64,000 nucleotides of DNA from Paracoccaceae bacterium. GTDB lineage: Bacteria; Pseudomonadota; Alphaproteobacteria; Rhodobacterales; Rhodobacteraceae. The translations under genes were made by a program, and so were the position numbers. Within the stretch, counting starts at the first letter, position 1; the number at the start of each line of letters is the position of its first letter. Shown piece after piece: positions 17,591-26,599 of this stretch. The notes below the pieces were generated by a model, which ran no database searches, was not told the DNA's origin, and saw nothing but the letters and a program-made list of their open reading frames with translations. Where the stretch lies: the NCBI GenBank assembly GCA_018223125.1, contig JAAEZA010000009.1, forward strand, positions 1 to 64,000, read 5' to 3'.

Positions 17591-17640
17591 TCTTTTTTTC
17601 GCAAAAGATGCAGCTTGCGAGAATGCGAATTTTATTATAA
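17591..17640. promoter_or_regulatory. TTTGCGAAAAA-type motifs upstream of motA
   Basis: Read toward motA, the region has CTTTTGCGAAAAAAAG 49 bases before the motA start. A second related string, CTTGCGAGAATGCGAATTTT, lies beside it toward the divergent gene at 17679. Both belong to the recurrent flagellar motif family. Confidence 0.5.
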
Positions 17641-17678
17641 TTTTTCAGACATTCTCGAACCAGAATTGGACCTGTAAG

Positions 17679-18659
17679 GTGAGTGTTAACGTAAAGACCC
17701 CCTTCATTCGATTGTTCGAGAATTCCGAGATTGTCCAAAACTTTGAATGGCCCGAAGAAGTCGCTCTGGCTGTGGTGGTCAGGGACGGGCGTATCGTACA
17801 GATGCAGCCTTATCACGACGGAGAAAATCCGGCCGGTGTCGTCGCCCGACTGCAAGCTCTGGAACAGGTTCGGGTGCCACAAACACTCGCGGTCTATCCA
17901 CGGCTGGAAGGCTACCCCGAGATCGACATGGGGTTTTCCGAAGATATTGTGCTTCTCTCCGGAATAGAAACAGCCCTGAACCTGCCGGATTCCGAACTGC
18001 GCGAAGAAATCGAAAACTTCGTGGTGAATTTCGAATTTGCGCGGGACATGGGGATTGCGATGCCGCAGGCGGCAACACCTGCTGACGTTACCCCTGTGAA
18101 AGATACCCCCGAGGCGGCGCATCCGGCCCCGACCAAACCCACCCAGAATGCACAAAACACACCTGCCGTGCCGCAGGGGTTTGTGCCTTTGGACAGTGTC
18201 GCGCCGGCGCAGTCATATCTGGAGGGCGTCCACTACAGCCAATCCGCAAAAGGTGAAGCGGTTTTGACCCTTGCGGCCAGCGGTCCGACAGTCTCGCTGA
18301 GCGAAGGGGATATTCTGCTGCGGGAAGACCGGACAGGTTTTGCAATCTCTGCCTCGGTGTGCATTGCGAACAACCGGCCGGTAGCAGAGATCCGGCTCCC
18401 TTCTGCCTTTATTCCGGTAAGCCTTGTCCCGACGGGTGCAACCGTACATCCGGTTGTCTCTGAATCCGGCGGGCTGGTGTACGTTACCTTTACCGGCGGG
18501 CCGGTGGTTTCGAAATCCCACAAGATCCTTGCCGGACTTTTTGCAGCTTACTTTTTCGCAACAGTGGTGTTCTTCGGGTTCTGGACAACCGGCAGCTTTA
18601 TCAATCCGGATAATCCGGAAGGGACTGTGGACGCTTTGCGTAACGAGCTGTTCAAGTAA
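17679..18659 (+). CDS. Unknown single-pass membrane protein divergent from motA
   Basis: I do not recognise this protein. The GTG at 17679, just after GTAAG, is the likely start (326 residues); the track start lies upstream of the motif region and encodes an unconvincing N-terminus. The N-terminal domain (about 1-125) is mixed alpha/beta; a proline-, alanine- and threonine-rich linker follows (about 130-165), then a beta-rich domain and one membrane helix (about 280-305, ILAGLFAAYFFATVVFFGFW). It is flanked by motA and flgL, so a motor or assembly role is likely. Topology may be tail-anchored. Confidence 0.65.
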   Translation: MSVNVKTPFIRLFENSEIVQNFEWPEEVALAVVVRDGRIVQMQPYHDGENPAGVVARLQALEQVRVPQTLAVYPRLEGYPEIDMGFSEDIVLLSGIETALNLPDSELREEIENFVVNFEFARDMGIAMPQAATPADVTPVKDTPEAAHPAPTKPTQNAQNTPAVPQGFVPLDSVAPAQSYLEGVHYSQSAKGEAVLTLAASGPTVSLSEGDILLREDRTGFAISASVCIANNRPVAEIRLPSAFIPVSLVPTGATVHPVVSESGGLVYVTFTGGPVVSKSHKILAGLFAAYFFATVVFFGFWTTGSFINPDNPEGTVDALRNELFK

Positions 18660-18689
18660 CCGGCTGAAGGCACCCCGAAAGGAACCATC

Positions 18690-19589
18690 CTAGAGATAGT
18701 TCAGCAGGCTCATACCGTTCAGTCGTGATGTGATCTGATAGCTGACTTCCAGTTGCTGGATAAGCTGGTTCAACCGCAGCGCTGTTTCCTCGGGATCGGC
18801 CGTTTCCACACCCGCGATGGCATTGTTGTAGATGTTGAGCCTCGTGCTCTGATCGTCGATCTTTGCGCTCAGGATGCTCTGGTTGTTACCGATCGCTGCC
18901 TCGATCGAGGTCAGTCCGCTCAGGCCTTCGTTCATCAAAGAGGTCACATTGTCTCTTATCAGTTCGAAATCGCCGTCCGACAGACTGTTCAGATCGGTCG
19001 ACAGCACAAGGTTCAACGCATCAAACACCGCAGTCAGCGCCGGATCATCCGCACGGATGCCGTAGTTCAGTGTCGTGGTATCATCAATCGGTGCAGAAGC
19101 CGTTCCGCTTGTGTCGCCCGAATAGGTTACAGCGGTTCCGGAGCCGTCGATTTCCAGAGGTTTCTGATCTGTCGCCAGCCCCGAAAACAGGAATTCGCCG
19201 TTATAGGTGGTGTTCAGGGCGGAAACGATGGTTTCCAGCGTATGCGCGGCCTGCTGCTGGTATTCGTCGCGGTTCATAGAGGTGATCGCGCCGCTTACAG
19301 AAAGATCCTGAAAACTGCTTGCTTCGGCTTTCAGGCCGGAAATCGCTGTGTAGATCACATCCAGCTTGCCTTCCAACAATTCGTTGGAGGTTTTGTAAGA
19401 CGAAGTTGCCGCCAGATGGGACCGCATCAACAGGCTTTGCGTCGCTGCACCGGGATTTTCGGCAAAGACATCTGCCTTGACGCCGGTTGCGGTTTCTTTT
19501 GTCAGCGTGGCCAGTTCTTCGTTCTGGCGGGCAATAACGGTCCGCATGTTCAGGGACTGCTGGCTGGTGCTAACTGTACTGATGGTCAT
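18690..19589 (-). CDS. flgL: Hook-filament junction protein FlgL
   Basis: A 299-residue protein with a flagellin-like N-terminus (STSQQSLNMRTVIARQNEELATLTKETATG) and a C-terminal helix ending RLNGMSLLNYL. It follows flgK by 16 bases and is preceded by a GGAAGGAA ribosome site. FlgL (HAP3) forms the second junction ring between hook and filament. The length is usual for alphaproteobacterial FlgL. Confidence 0.92.
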   Translation of the reverse strand: MTISTVSTSQQSLNMRTVIARQNEELATLTKETATGVKADVFAENPGAATQSLLMRSHLAATSSYKTSNELLEGKLDVIYTAISGLKAEASSFQDLSVSGAITSMNRDEYQQQAAHTLETIVSALNTTYNGEFLFSGLATDQKPLEIDGSGTAVTYSGDTSGTASAPIDDTTTLNYGIRADDPALTAVFDALNLVLSTDLNSLSDGDFELIRDNVTSLMNEGLSGLTSIEAAIGNNQSILSAKIDDQSTRLNIYNNAIAGVETADPEETALRLNQLIQQLEVSYQITSRLNGMSLLNYL

Positions 19590-19605
19590 ATCGGATTCCT
19601 TCCCG

Positions 19606-21003
19606 TCAGAACGACTGGATAAGCGTGTCGAGCATTTGGTTGATCGAGGTCAAGACCCGCGCATTGGCGGCGTAGCTTTGTTCGATCACAAGCAACTTTT
19701 GCAGTTCGTCATCAATATTCACCCCTTCGAAATTGCTGCGTGATGCGGCAATTGTTTCGCCGGCGGATTGGGTGGTCTGGGTCGCCGCTTCGGCTGTGGC
19801 GCGCAGGCTTTGCTGTTGAGAGACCAGAGCCGGTGCCAGTTCAGCGAGAGTCAGGCTGTCCCCAAGTCCCGCCAGATCGACGGTCAGGCTTTGGTTGAAT
19901 CCGTCAAGCATCGCAGTGATATAGCTGCTGTCCCCGAGCGGCGTTGCCGGATCGCCGCCACTTTGCAGCAGGGAGGGAGAGCCACCGGCGGTATTGTCGA
20001 CCTCTCCGTTCACTTCGATCCGTCCCGCCAGCCCTTCGACAGACGCGGGATCATACACGTTGCCAGCGTCGGTAAACAGTCCGGTGCCACCGGAGCCAAA
20101 CGGGTTGGCATCCTGCATGGTTGAAACCAGACCGGCGGCCAACGCATCCAGCTGGGCGAACAGCTGCGGAAGCTGTTCATCGCGAAGTTCAAACAACCCG
20201 CTCAGGCTGCCCTGCATCACACCGCGGCCTTCGCCGTTTGGGGTAATGTCAACAGCGCCCGCAGAAAGCGTGCCTGCCACGGGATCGTAACTGATTGATT
20301 TCGCAGTATTGCCGATGACCAGTTCGGTTCCGGCGCCGGTATACAGGTTGATGGTGCCATCGTTTGACGTCACCGTCTGGATGTCCATGAAGCTGCTCAT
20401 ATCATCCAGCTTCTGGTCCATTTCGTCGAGATATCCCGCCTGTGTCACCGATCCGTCTTCAGAGCGCAGGATTTTCTGGTTCAGCGCTGCGATTTCCTCC
20501 AGCACTTCGTTCGCGGAGGACACATCGTAACGGATGTTACGCTCGACCTCTGAATTGATGTCGTCAACCGTTCCGGACAGATCGTTCAACTGCGATGCCA
20601 TGGCTTTGGCGGCGGTCACAACCTGTATCTGGGTGGATTCTTCTGAAGGCAGGGTCGACAGCAGAACCAGCGAGTTTTGCAGTTCGGACAGTTTGGCCGC
20701 AGGCGAAATTTCGTCATCGGGCTGACCGAGGAAACTCGTGTAGGCGCTCAGCCCGTCGGAGACTGTGGACTGCTGCGCCAGTTTGGACATGTTTTCACGG
20801 TCCAGCCGCTGAAGCAGCGTATCGACACTGCGTTCAACGGAAGTGACGGAAACGCCGCCTGTCACCTCGGTGGAAAGGTTGGCCCATTTTCTGGTGACGC
20901 CTTCGGTTCCGGAATTCGCCATATTCCGGGAGACGATATCGGTTTGTTGCGCGGCGACGGTCAAACCGGATCGCGCAATACTCAGTGCAGAAGACAGGCT
21001 CAT
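19606..21003 (-). CDS. flgK: Hook-filament junction protein FlgK
   Basis: A 465-residue protein with the FlgK N-terminus (ALSIARSGLTVAAQQTDIVSRNMANSGTEGVTRKWA) and C-terminus (EGVNIDDELQKLLVIEQSYAANARVLTSINQMLDTLIQ). It is shorter than enteric FlgK, mainly in the surface-exposed middle. FlgK (HAP1) forms the first junction ring on the hook. It is the third gene of the minus-strand unit that includes flgE and flgL. Confidence 0.95.
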   Translation of the reverse strand: MSLSSALSIARSGLTVAAQQTDIVSRNMANSGTEGVTRKWANLSTEVTGGVSVTSVERSVDTLLQRLDRENMSKLAQQSTVSDGLSAYTSFLGQPDDEISPAAKLSELQNSLVLLSTLPSEESTQIQVVTAAKAMASQLNDLSGTVDDINSEVERNIRYDVSSANEVLEEIAALNQKILRSEDGSVTQAGYLDEMDQKLDDMSSFMDIQTVTSNDGTINLYTGAGTELVIGNTAKSISYDPVAGTLSAGAVDITPNGEGRGVMQGSLSGLFELRDEQLPQLFAQLDALAAGLVSTMQDANPFGSGGTGLFTDAGNVYDPASVEGLAGRIEVNGEVDNTAGGSPSLLQSGGDPATPLGDSSYITAMLDGFNQSLTVDLAGLGDSLTLAELAPALVSQQQSLRATAEAATQTTQSAGETIAASRSNFEGVNIDDELQKLLVIEQSYAANARVLTSINQMLDTLIQSF

Positions 21004-21014
21004 GTCAGCTTATC

Positions 21015-22301
21015 CTAGCGTTTCAGATTGTTGACTTCTTGCATCATCTCATCCGACGTGGTGATGGATTTTGCATTGGAAGAATAGGCGCGCTGAACCT
21101 GAATCAGTTCTGTCATTTCCTGCGCAATGTCCACGTTGGAGGCTTCGGTTGCGCCCGCTTCAATGGTTCCGGCACCCGATCCGGCCACGTTCATCACGGC
21201 CTCGCCAGAGCCAAGCGTCAGGGCGTAGGCATTGCCAGAAGTTTCTTCCATTGCTCCGGGGCTTGTGACTGTTGCCACGGCGATCTGATACAGCGCCTGA
21301 CGTTCGCCATTTTCAAAAATGCCGATCAGATTGCCTTCCGCGTCGATCTCGGATTTTTCAACCGCAGAGGCAGACCAGCCGTCAACGGTCATCTGCTGGG
21401 GTTCGTAATCCCCGTCAAACTGGGTGATGCCGGTAAAGGTGCCGACCGCGCCAAGGGCCACAACCAGATTTTGTGGCGCTGTTCCGTTGTCGATGGTCAA
21501 AGTCATATTGCCATCTGCATCCACCGAAAAATCCGCAGGTGCAGTCAGTCCGGGATCAGCGGTAAACGCATAGGACGCAGGCGCCCCTGCTGTTGCACCG
21601 GAGTCCGAAAAGACCACTTCAACAGTGCCGTAAACCGTGCCGTCGTCGCCCGACACCTCGATGCTCCAAGTGTTTTCCGTGGTGTCGGAAGGGGTCCATG
21701 CAAAGCTGAGCCCTTCCTGTTCGCCAAGCGCGGTATAATAGGACATGCTGGACACAAAAGGGTCTTCGGCAACGCCGGTGCCCGTCAGGCTGGAAGGCAG
21801 GTTGCCTTCTATCTTGCCCGCAGTCGACATTTCCGCGGTCATGGCCGCAGTCCCCATTTTAACGGCCTCAAGATCGCTGAAGGTGTTGCGATCCACGCCG
21901 GTGATGCTGCCGTCTTCATAGCCGTAGCCAGCCAGATAATATCCAGCGGCGTTAACCATATAGCCGTTCTTATCCACTTCAAAAGAGCCTGCACGGGTCA
22001 GCAGGAAGTTTGACGCGTCCTTGCTGTCAGGGTCTTTCATCACAACAAAGAAACCGTCTCCGTCTACCGCGAGATCCGTTTCGGATGTAGATCCGATAAT
22101 CGCGCCGCCGGTTTCAATATCCTTGCGGTCGACACTGCTGACAGAGCCGGATTCCCCAACCACCTGACTGACCATCTGGGTAAAATTGCGCTTATAGCCG
22201 ATCGTGCTGGAATTCGCGATATTGTTGGAAATCGTGGCAACGGACTGAGAATTTACCTTAAGGCCCGCGACGCCTGCCTGCATGGCATTCTGAATGGACA
22301 T
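21015..22301 (-). CDS. flgE: Flagellar hook protein FlgE
   Basis: A 428-residue hook protein started at the ATG at 22301 (MSIQNAMQAGVAGL), ten codons inside the track entry, after a GGGAAACAGGA ribosome site. The N-terminal SVATISNNIANSSTIGYKRN, the internal DLAVDGDGFFVV and the C-terminal EMTELIQVQRAYSSNAKSI are classic. FlgE subunits form the universal joint between basal body and filament. The gene is followed by flgK at 11 bases. Confidence 0.96.
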   Translation of the reverse strand: MSIQNAMQAGVAGLKVNSQSVATISNNIANSSTIGYKRNFTQMVSQVVGESGSVSSVDRKDIETGGAIIGSTSETDLAVDGDGFFVVMKDPDSKDASNFLLTRAGSFEVDKNGYMVNAAGYYLAGYGYEDGSITGVDRNTFSDLEAVKMGTAAMTAEMSTAGKIEGNLPSSLTGTGVAEDPFVSSMSYYTALGEQEGLSFAWTPSDTTENTWSIEVSGDDGTVYGTVEVVFSDSGATAGAPASYAFTADPGLTAPADFSVDADGNMTLTIDNGTAPQNLVVALGAVGTFTGITQFDGDYEPQQMTVDGWSASAVEKSEIDAEGNLIGIFENGERQALYQIAVATVTSPGAMEETSGNAYALTLGSGEAVMNVAGSGAGTIEAGATEASNVDIAQEMTELIQVQRAYSSNAKSITTSDEMMQEVNNLKR

Positions 22302-22363
22302 TCCTGTTTCCCTTTCGGATTTTCCAGACAAGTTCAGGCCTGTCCGGTTCTGTTGTTCTTCCT

Positions 22364-24097
22364 TCAGTCGGACGTGTTTAACGCCGCAACCGCCTCAAGA
22401 GCCGATGTGGCCCGCTCAACAATCCCGCGTGCAGCTTCTACCGAAAGCGGGGAGATTTGGGGCGCTTCTGCGGCCCGGATGGTGGTGAGCCGCGCCACTT
22501 TTTCGCGCGAGTCGCCGATAAGACTTTGCAAGTAGCCGGATACATCGGACTGCCCGCGGGCAGCTGCGATGCGGGCGGCGTGAATACCTTCTGCGGATGG
22601 CAGCGCGCCCGCCCGCGACAGGGCGGAAAGTGCTGCGTCCTCATTGTTTTTGCTTAAGGCGTAGCGTCCGATTTCAAGTGAAACCGTCGCGTCGCCTTCG
22701 TTTGCCGGTGTGCCGCCGGCCAAAAGTTCAATTTTCGCAAATTCTGGATCAAGGTCTTTCACGCGTTCCACCGGACGGCGGGCGATCGAATTTCTTGCGG
22801 CAGCAGGTATATCTTCCCGCTGATACCGCCTTGCCTGTTCCAGCAACAACCGGTCCAGCAGGGCAGGGGAGATTTCGGCTTGCTCTTGTTCCAGCAACCC
22901 GTCCCAAATATCTGCGTATTCAGCTTCGGCAGCGACCGTCAGCCCCGCCCGCGCGAAACGTCCGGCCAGAGCACCGCGAACCTCTACCCGCTGTGTATGG
23001 GCGCTCATGTAAGGTTCAAGACGTCGCACCATGGCCAGAGAGTCCGGCAGGCTCATAGCGTCTGCCTCGATCGCCTCTGCCATTTGACCCAATATCACGG
23101 CGATCCGTCGTTCTGCCAATTCTGCTTCGGGTGTTTCGGGGTGGTCGGCGTGCAGTGATGCCATGGAAATGATTGCGGTTTCCGCATCCCCGAGATCTTC
23201 GGAAACCCGCGCCAGCAAGGCGCGCATTCTCAGCGCCAGCGCGTCGCCGCGCCAGCGGGCCAGGCCTTCTACCAGAAGATCCCGCACACGTTCCCGCACC
23301 GCGCGATCGGGGTTTTCAAGCGCCATATTGGCCAGTTCGATCCGCGCCTGTGCTGCTGCGCGGTCCTGATGCTCTGATGCCCAGGCAAAAAAATCAAAGG
23401 CATTCTGGTTTTGCCGTTCTGCGCGCGCCAGAAGACCGCGCATCAGCAGCATCTGTGATGTTCCGGCAAGGTCTGTACCCATTTCCGAGGCATTTAGAAG
23501 GCTTCTTGCAAAATCCAGATCTTTATTCGCAACTGCTGCATCAAAGAGCACCGGCACAAGGCGACCGGCGACTGCCGGACTGTGCCGCTCGAGCCGTGTG
23601 GACGCAGACCGCAGCAAATCGGTTTCAACAGAATCGCCCGCCGACAAACCGGCTACAACCGACCACACAGGATCCAGTCGCAGGGCCGCCGGAACCTCTC
23701 TATCTGCCGTTCGATCGCCGGAAAGGATGTCAATCATGGCCAGATAAGCACGCGCGCGTTCGCTTTCATCCTGCGTGGCACCGTTAAGACTGTATTCTAC
23801 TAAATCTTGTGCTTCGGGAAGCATCATCCAGCTGATAAGGAACTGGGCATAATCCAGTGCTGCTGTCGAACGTCGGGCCGGTTCAGCAGTCGCAAAATTT
23901 GCTGAAAAAGCCTGCTGTGCCGTATTAAACTGTGTGTTTTCAAAGCGTGTGTCGAGTTGAGACTCCGGAAGGGGCGGCATTTCTGCCTCTATATGTTGTG
24001 GTGTTTCATCCGCTGCATACGCAGGGTAGGATAGCGCCCCGATCAGCCCCGCCACAACCGCAACCAGCCCGAAAAACCGTCGGGCGGTAAATATCAT
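22364..24097 (-). CDS. Large periplasmic helical-repeat protein, MotC candidate
   Basis: I start this at 24097 because the protein then opens with a clean signal peptide (MIFTARRFFGLVAVVAGLIGALSYPAYA); starts at 24166 or 24187 would overlap the upstream motif. The mature part (about 550 residues) is helix-rich and full of alanine, leucine, glutamate and arginine in short helix-turn-helix units, like a TPR or Sel1-type solenoid. It precedes flgE by 62 bases. In rhizobia MotC is a periplasmic, helical motor protein whose chaperone MotE also seems to be present here, so a MotC-like role is my best guess. No domain is certain. Confidence 0.65.
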   Translation of the reverse strand: MIFTARRFFGLVAVVAGLIGALSYPAYAADETPQHIEAEMPPLPESQLDTRFENTQFNTAQQAFSANFATAEPARRSTAALDYAQFLISWMMLPEAQDLVEYSLNGATQDESERARAYLAMIDILSGDRTADREVPAALRLDPVWSVVAGLSAGDSVETDLLRSASTRLERHSPAVAGRLVPVLFDAAVANKDLDFARSLLNASEMGTDLAGTSQMLLMRGLLARAERQNQNAFDFFAWASEHQDRAAAQARIELANMALENPDRAVRERVRDLLVEGLARWRGDALALRMRALLARVSEDLGDAETAIISMASLHADHPETPEAELAERRIAVILGQMAEAIEADAMSLPDSLAMVRRLEPYMSAHTQRVEVRGALAGRFARAGLTVAAEAEYADIWDGLLEQEQAEISPALLDRLLLEQARRYQREDIPAAARNSIARRPVERVKDLDPEFAKIELLAGGTPANEGDATVSLEIGRYALSKNNEDAALSALSRAGALPSAEGIHAARIAAARGQSDVSGYLQSLIGDSREKVARLTTIRAAEAPQISPLSVEAARGIVERATSALEAVAALNTSD

Positions 24098-24154
24098 TCG
24101 GTGGTGGGCAAACTGATGCACGGATTTACCAGCCCTTTTTCCGGTATCTTTTTT

Positions 24155-24186
24155 AATTTTTCGCATTTCTAGGGTATGCGAAAACA
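24155..24186. promoter_or_regulatory. Paired motif copies between flgF and the MotC candidate
   Basis: AATTTTTCGCATTTC (read on the minus strand as GAAATGCGAAAAATT) faces the MotC candidate, and TATGCGAAAACACAAC faces flgF, 77 bases before it. The two oppositely directed copies in a divergent intergenic region suggest one element per transcription unit. Confidence 0.5.
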
Positions 24187-24260
24187 CAACATAATGTATA
24201 GTTTATGATGTTGGCACAGATCAACCAGAAATAATCACCCGTTACGGAGACCTGCATCTT

Positions 24261-25001
24261 ATGGATAATATTGCATATCTTGCCATTTCCCGTGCAGCCC
24301 TGCTTCAGCGTGCTACGGATGTTGCGGCCAATAACGTGGCGAACGCAAACACCGACGGATTTCGCGCCTCTACTTCGGTGTTCGAAAGCATGATCTCTGA
24401 CACCAATACAAAAGACGACCTGCGGCGGATGTCCTATGCGATCGACGGCGGCACATATGCGAACCTTGAAGAGGGCGTGTTGGTGAAGACGTCCAACGCG
24501 CTGGATGTCGCGTTGACCGGCAGCGGCTGGTTCGGTTTCCAGACAGCGACAGGACAGACCGCATTGGGGCGCGCCGGTAATTTTGTCATGAACGGTCAAG
24601 GGGATCTGGTTACGCTGACAGGTGATCTGGTTCTGGATGAAGGCGGTGCGCCGATCAACATCCCACCGGGTTCCGGTTCAATAGAGATTGCGAAGGACGG
24701 AATGATCACCGACGCCAGAGGCGAGGAAATCGCGCGGATCGGGGTGTTTCAGGCAGATAATGTGGATAATTGGGCACAGGTTGGCGGGGCGAAACTGGCG
24801 CCGCGCGACGGGGCCGTTGCCCTTGTCCCTGTGTTGGAACCGCAAATGGCACAAGGCTTTGTCGAAAAGTCGAACGTGAACCCGATTTTGGAGATGTCAC
24901 GCATGATTACCCTTCAACGGGAATACGAAAGCTCCATGAATCTGGTGAATATTGGCGATGACCTGCGCAAGCAAACCCTTAGCAGCCTCGCCCCGAAATA
25001 A
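24261..25001 (+). CDS. flgF: Flagellar basal-body rod protein FlgF
   Basis: A 246-residue distal-rod family protein with ALLQRATDVAANNVANANTDGFRA near the N-terminus, DVALTGSGWFGFQTATGQTALGRAGNFVMN in the middle and SNVNPILEMSRMITLQREYESSMNLVN at the end. FlgF forms the proximal part of the rod beneath FlgG. It leads the plus-strand unit flgF-flgG-flgA-flgH. Confidence 0.94.
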   Translation: MDNIAYLAISRAALLQRATDVAANNVANANTDGFRASTSVFESMISDTNTKDDLRRMSYAIDGGTYANLEEGVLVKTSNALDVALTGSGWFGFQTATGQTALGRAGNFVMNGQGDLVTLTGDLVLDEGGAPINIPPGSGSIEIAKDGMITDARGEEIARIGVFQADNVDNWAQVGGAKLAPRDGAVALVPVLEPQMAQGFVEKSNVNPILEMSRMITLQREYESSMNLVNIGDDLRKQTLSSLAPK

Positions 25002-25011
25002 TCCTGCGCAA

Positions 25012-25037
25012 AGCATTTGCGAAAAAGAATACGTTAA
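25012..25037 (+). promoter_or_regulatory. TTTGCGAAAAA motif upstream of flgG
   Basis: CATTTGCGAAAAAGAATACGTTAAG ends about 13 bases before the flgG start, in the 48-base gap after flgF. It is the fullest copy of the recurrent motif and suggests that flgG has its own promoter or control point inside the operon. Confidence 0.6.
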
Positions 25038-25049
25038 GCGGAGATCACA

Positions 25050-25832
25050 ATGAAGACCCTTGGAATTGCAGCAACAGGTATGCAGGCGCAACAGATTAAC
25101 GTTGACGTGATTGCCAACAACATCGCCAATGCCAATACCACCGGATACAAGGCAGGGCGTGCCACGTTTACAGATCTGATCTATCAGACGCTGGAACGGG
25201 AAGGGGCGGCCAACGCGGATGGCACTGTCCGGCCCGTCGGGGTGGATATCGGGCTTGGTGTGCACGCGACAGGTGTTGTACGCCTCAATACACAGGGCGG
25301 TCTGGTCCAAACGGACAACCAGCTTGACCTTGCGATTGACGGGGATGGTTACTTCATCATCACCCGCGCAGACGGTAGCACGGCATACAGCCGCGCAGGC
25401 AACCTGATCCTGTCTCCCGAGGGCGAGATCGTAACACTGGATGGCAACCTGCTGGAACCTGCGCTTGTGGTGCCGGACGATGTGCAGGAAATCGAAATTA
25501 CGCAAGAAGGTCTGGTTCTGGCTTATACTGCCAATGCAATCGAACCTGATGAAATCGGGCAACTGACGCTCGCCACATTCATCAATGACGCCGGTCTGAA
25601 GCCTATCGGGAACAACCTCCTGCTTGAAACGGCAGCCTCCGGCGAGCCGATGGTCGGCAACCCCGGCGACGAGGCTTATGGCATTCTGCGTCAGGGCTAT
25701 CTTGAAAACTCGAACGTTGATCCGATCAAACAGATGACCGACCTGATCACGGCACAGCGCAGCTATGAACTCGGGGCGAAAGCCTTGAAAGCAGCTGACG
25801 AGATGATGCAGACGGCCAACCAGATCCGATAA
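25050..25832 (+). CDS. flgG: Flagellar distal rod protein FlgG
   Basis: A 260-residue protein, normal for FlgG. N-terminus MKTLGIAATGMQAQQINVDVIANNIANANTTGYKAGRA, internal LDLAIDGDGYFIITRADGSTAYSRAGN, and C-terminal SNVDPIKQMTDLITAQRSYELGAKALKAADEMM. It forms the distal rod that crosses the periplasm. It has a GGAG ribosome site, its own upstream motif, and overlaps flgA by one base. Confidence 0.97.
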   Translation: MKTLGIAATGMQAQQINVDVIANNIANANTTGYKAGRATFTDLIYQTLEREGAANADGTVRPVGVDIGLGVHATGVVRLNTQGGLVQTDNQLDLAIDGDGYFIITRADGSTAYSRAGNLILSPEGEIVTLDGNLLEPALVVPDDVQEIEITQEGLVLAYTANAIEPDEIGQLTLATFINDAGLKPIGNNLLLETAASGEPMVGNPGDEAYGILRQGYLENSNVDPIKQMTDLITAQRSYELGAKALKAADEMMQTANQIR

Positions 25833-26524
25833 TGGCAACGACGCGTGTGATCAAAGCCGTGATGGCGTTTCTGCTGGTGTGCTGGGGCGGCATGCTACAG
25901 GCGGACGATCACCTTTTTGCAGGCACGCCGGTTTCTCTTCTTGTGGAAGAGCAACTGTTGGCCGCCAGCCTACAGGACATTCCCGAAGACGGCCGGATCG
26001 AGCTGAAACTGCCAAGGGGCTTGCCCGAAAAAGGGGCGCGGCTGGAAGGATTTTCCTTCGATCCCCGTTCAGGCATGTTTGCAACGCGGCTGATCACGAC
26101 CGAAGGGGAGAGTATCGGTTTTCGCGGACAGGCAATTGTCGCGGTTCCGGTGTACGTGCCCGTGCGCCGTATTCCGGCAGGGACATTGCTTAGCGAAAAG
26201 GATTTCCGCACAACTGATATCGCCCTGAATACCCTGCCTTCCAAATCCCTGCGGAAACAGCAGGACATCGTAGGAATGGAATCTCGCAGAATCCTTTTGG
26301 AAGGGCGTCCGGTTCTTGAGGGATCGCTTTCGGAACCGCTTGTAATCGAACGGGGCGACAAGGTGACGATTGTGCTCTCGAACGGGGGATTGAACCTCAG
26401 CGCGCCCGGGAAATCGCTTGAAGACGGGGCGAAAGGCGATGACGTGCGCATAGTAAACCTGAGCTCTAACATAGCTCTGACAGCAACCGTGGTGAGAGAA
26501 GGTCTGGTCGAAGTAGCACCCTAG
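25832..26524 (+). CDS. flgA: P-ring assembly chaperone FlgA
   Basis: A 230-residue exported protein: signal peptide at about 1-25 (AVMAFLLVCWGGMLQA), a mixed N-domain, and a C-terminal SAF domain (about 105-230, VPVRRIPAGTLLSEKDFRTTDI, then GRPVLEGSLSEPLVIERGDKVTIV). FlgA guides FlgI into the peptidoglycan ring. FlgA overlaps flgG by one base. The P-ring gene flgI itself is not found anywhere in this window. Confidence 0.92.
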   Translation: MATTRVIKAVMAFLLVCWGGMLQADDHLFAGTPVSLLVEEQLLAASLQDIPEDGRIELKLPRGLPEKGARLEGFSFDPRSGMFATRLITTEGESIGFRGQAIVAVPVYVPVRRIPAGTLLSEKDFRTTDIALNTLPSKSLRKQQDIVGMESRRILLEGRPVLEGSLSEPLVIERGDKVTIVLSNGGLNLSAPGKSLEDGAKGDDVRIVNLSSNIALTATVVREGLVEVAP

Positions 26525-26599
26525 GTGCGGGCGGGCCGGATAACAGGAACCAAGACAGGAACATCCCGAAGATATTCGCGGAGCAACAAAGAGACAGCA

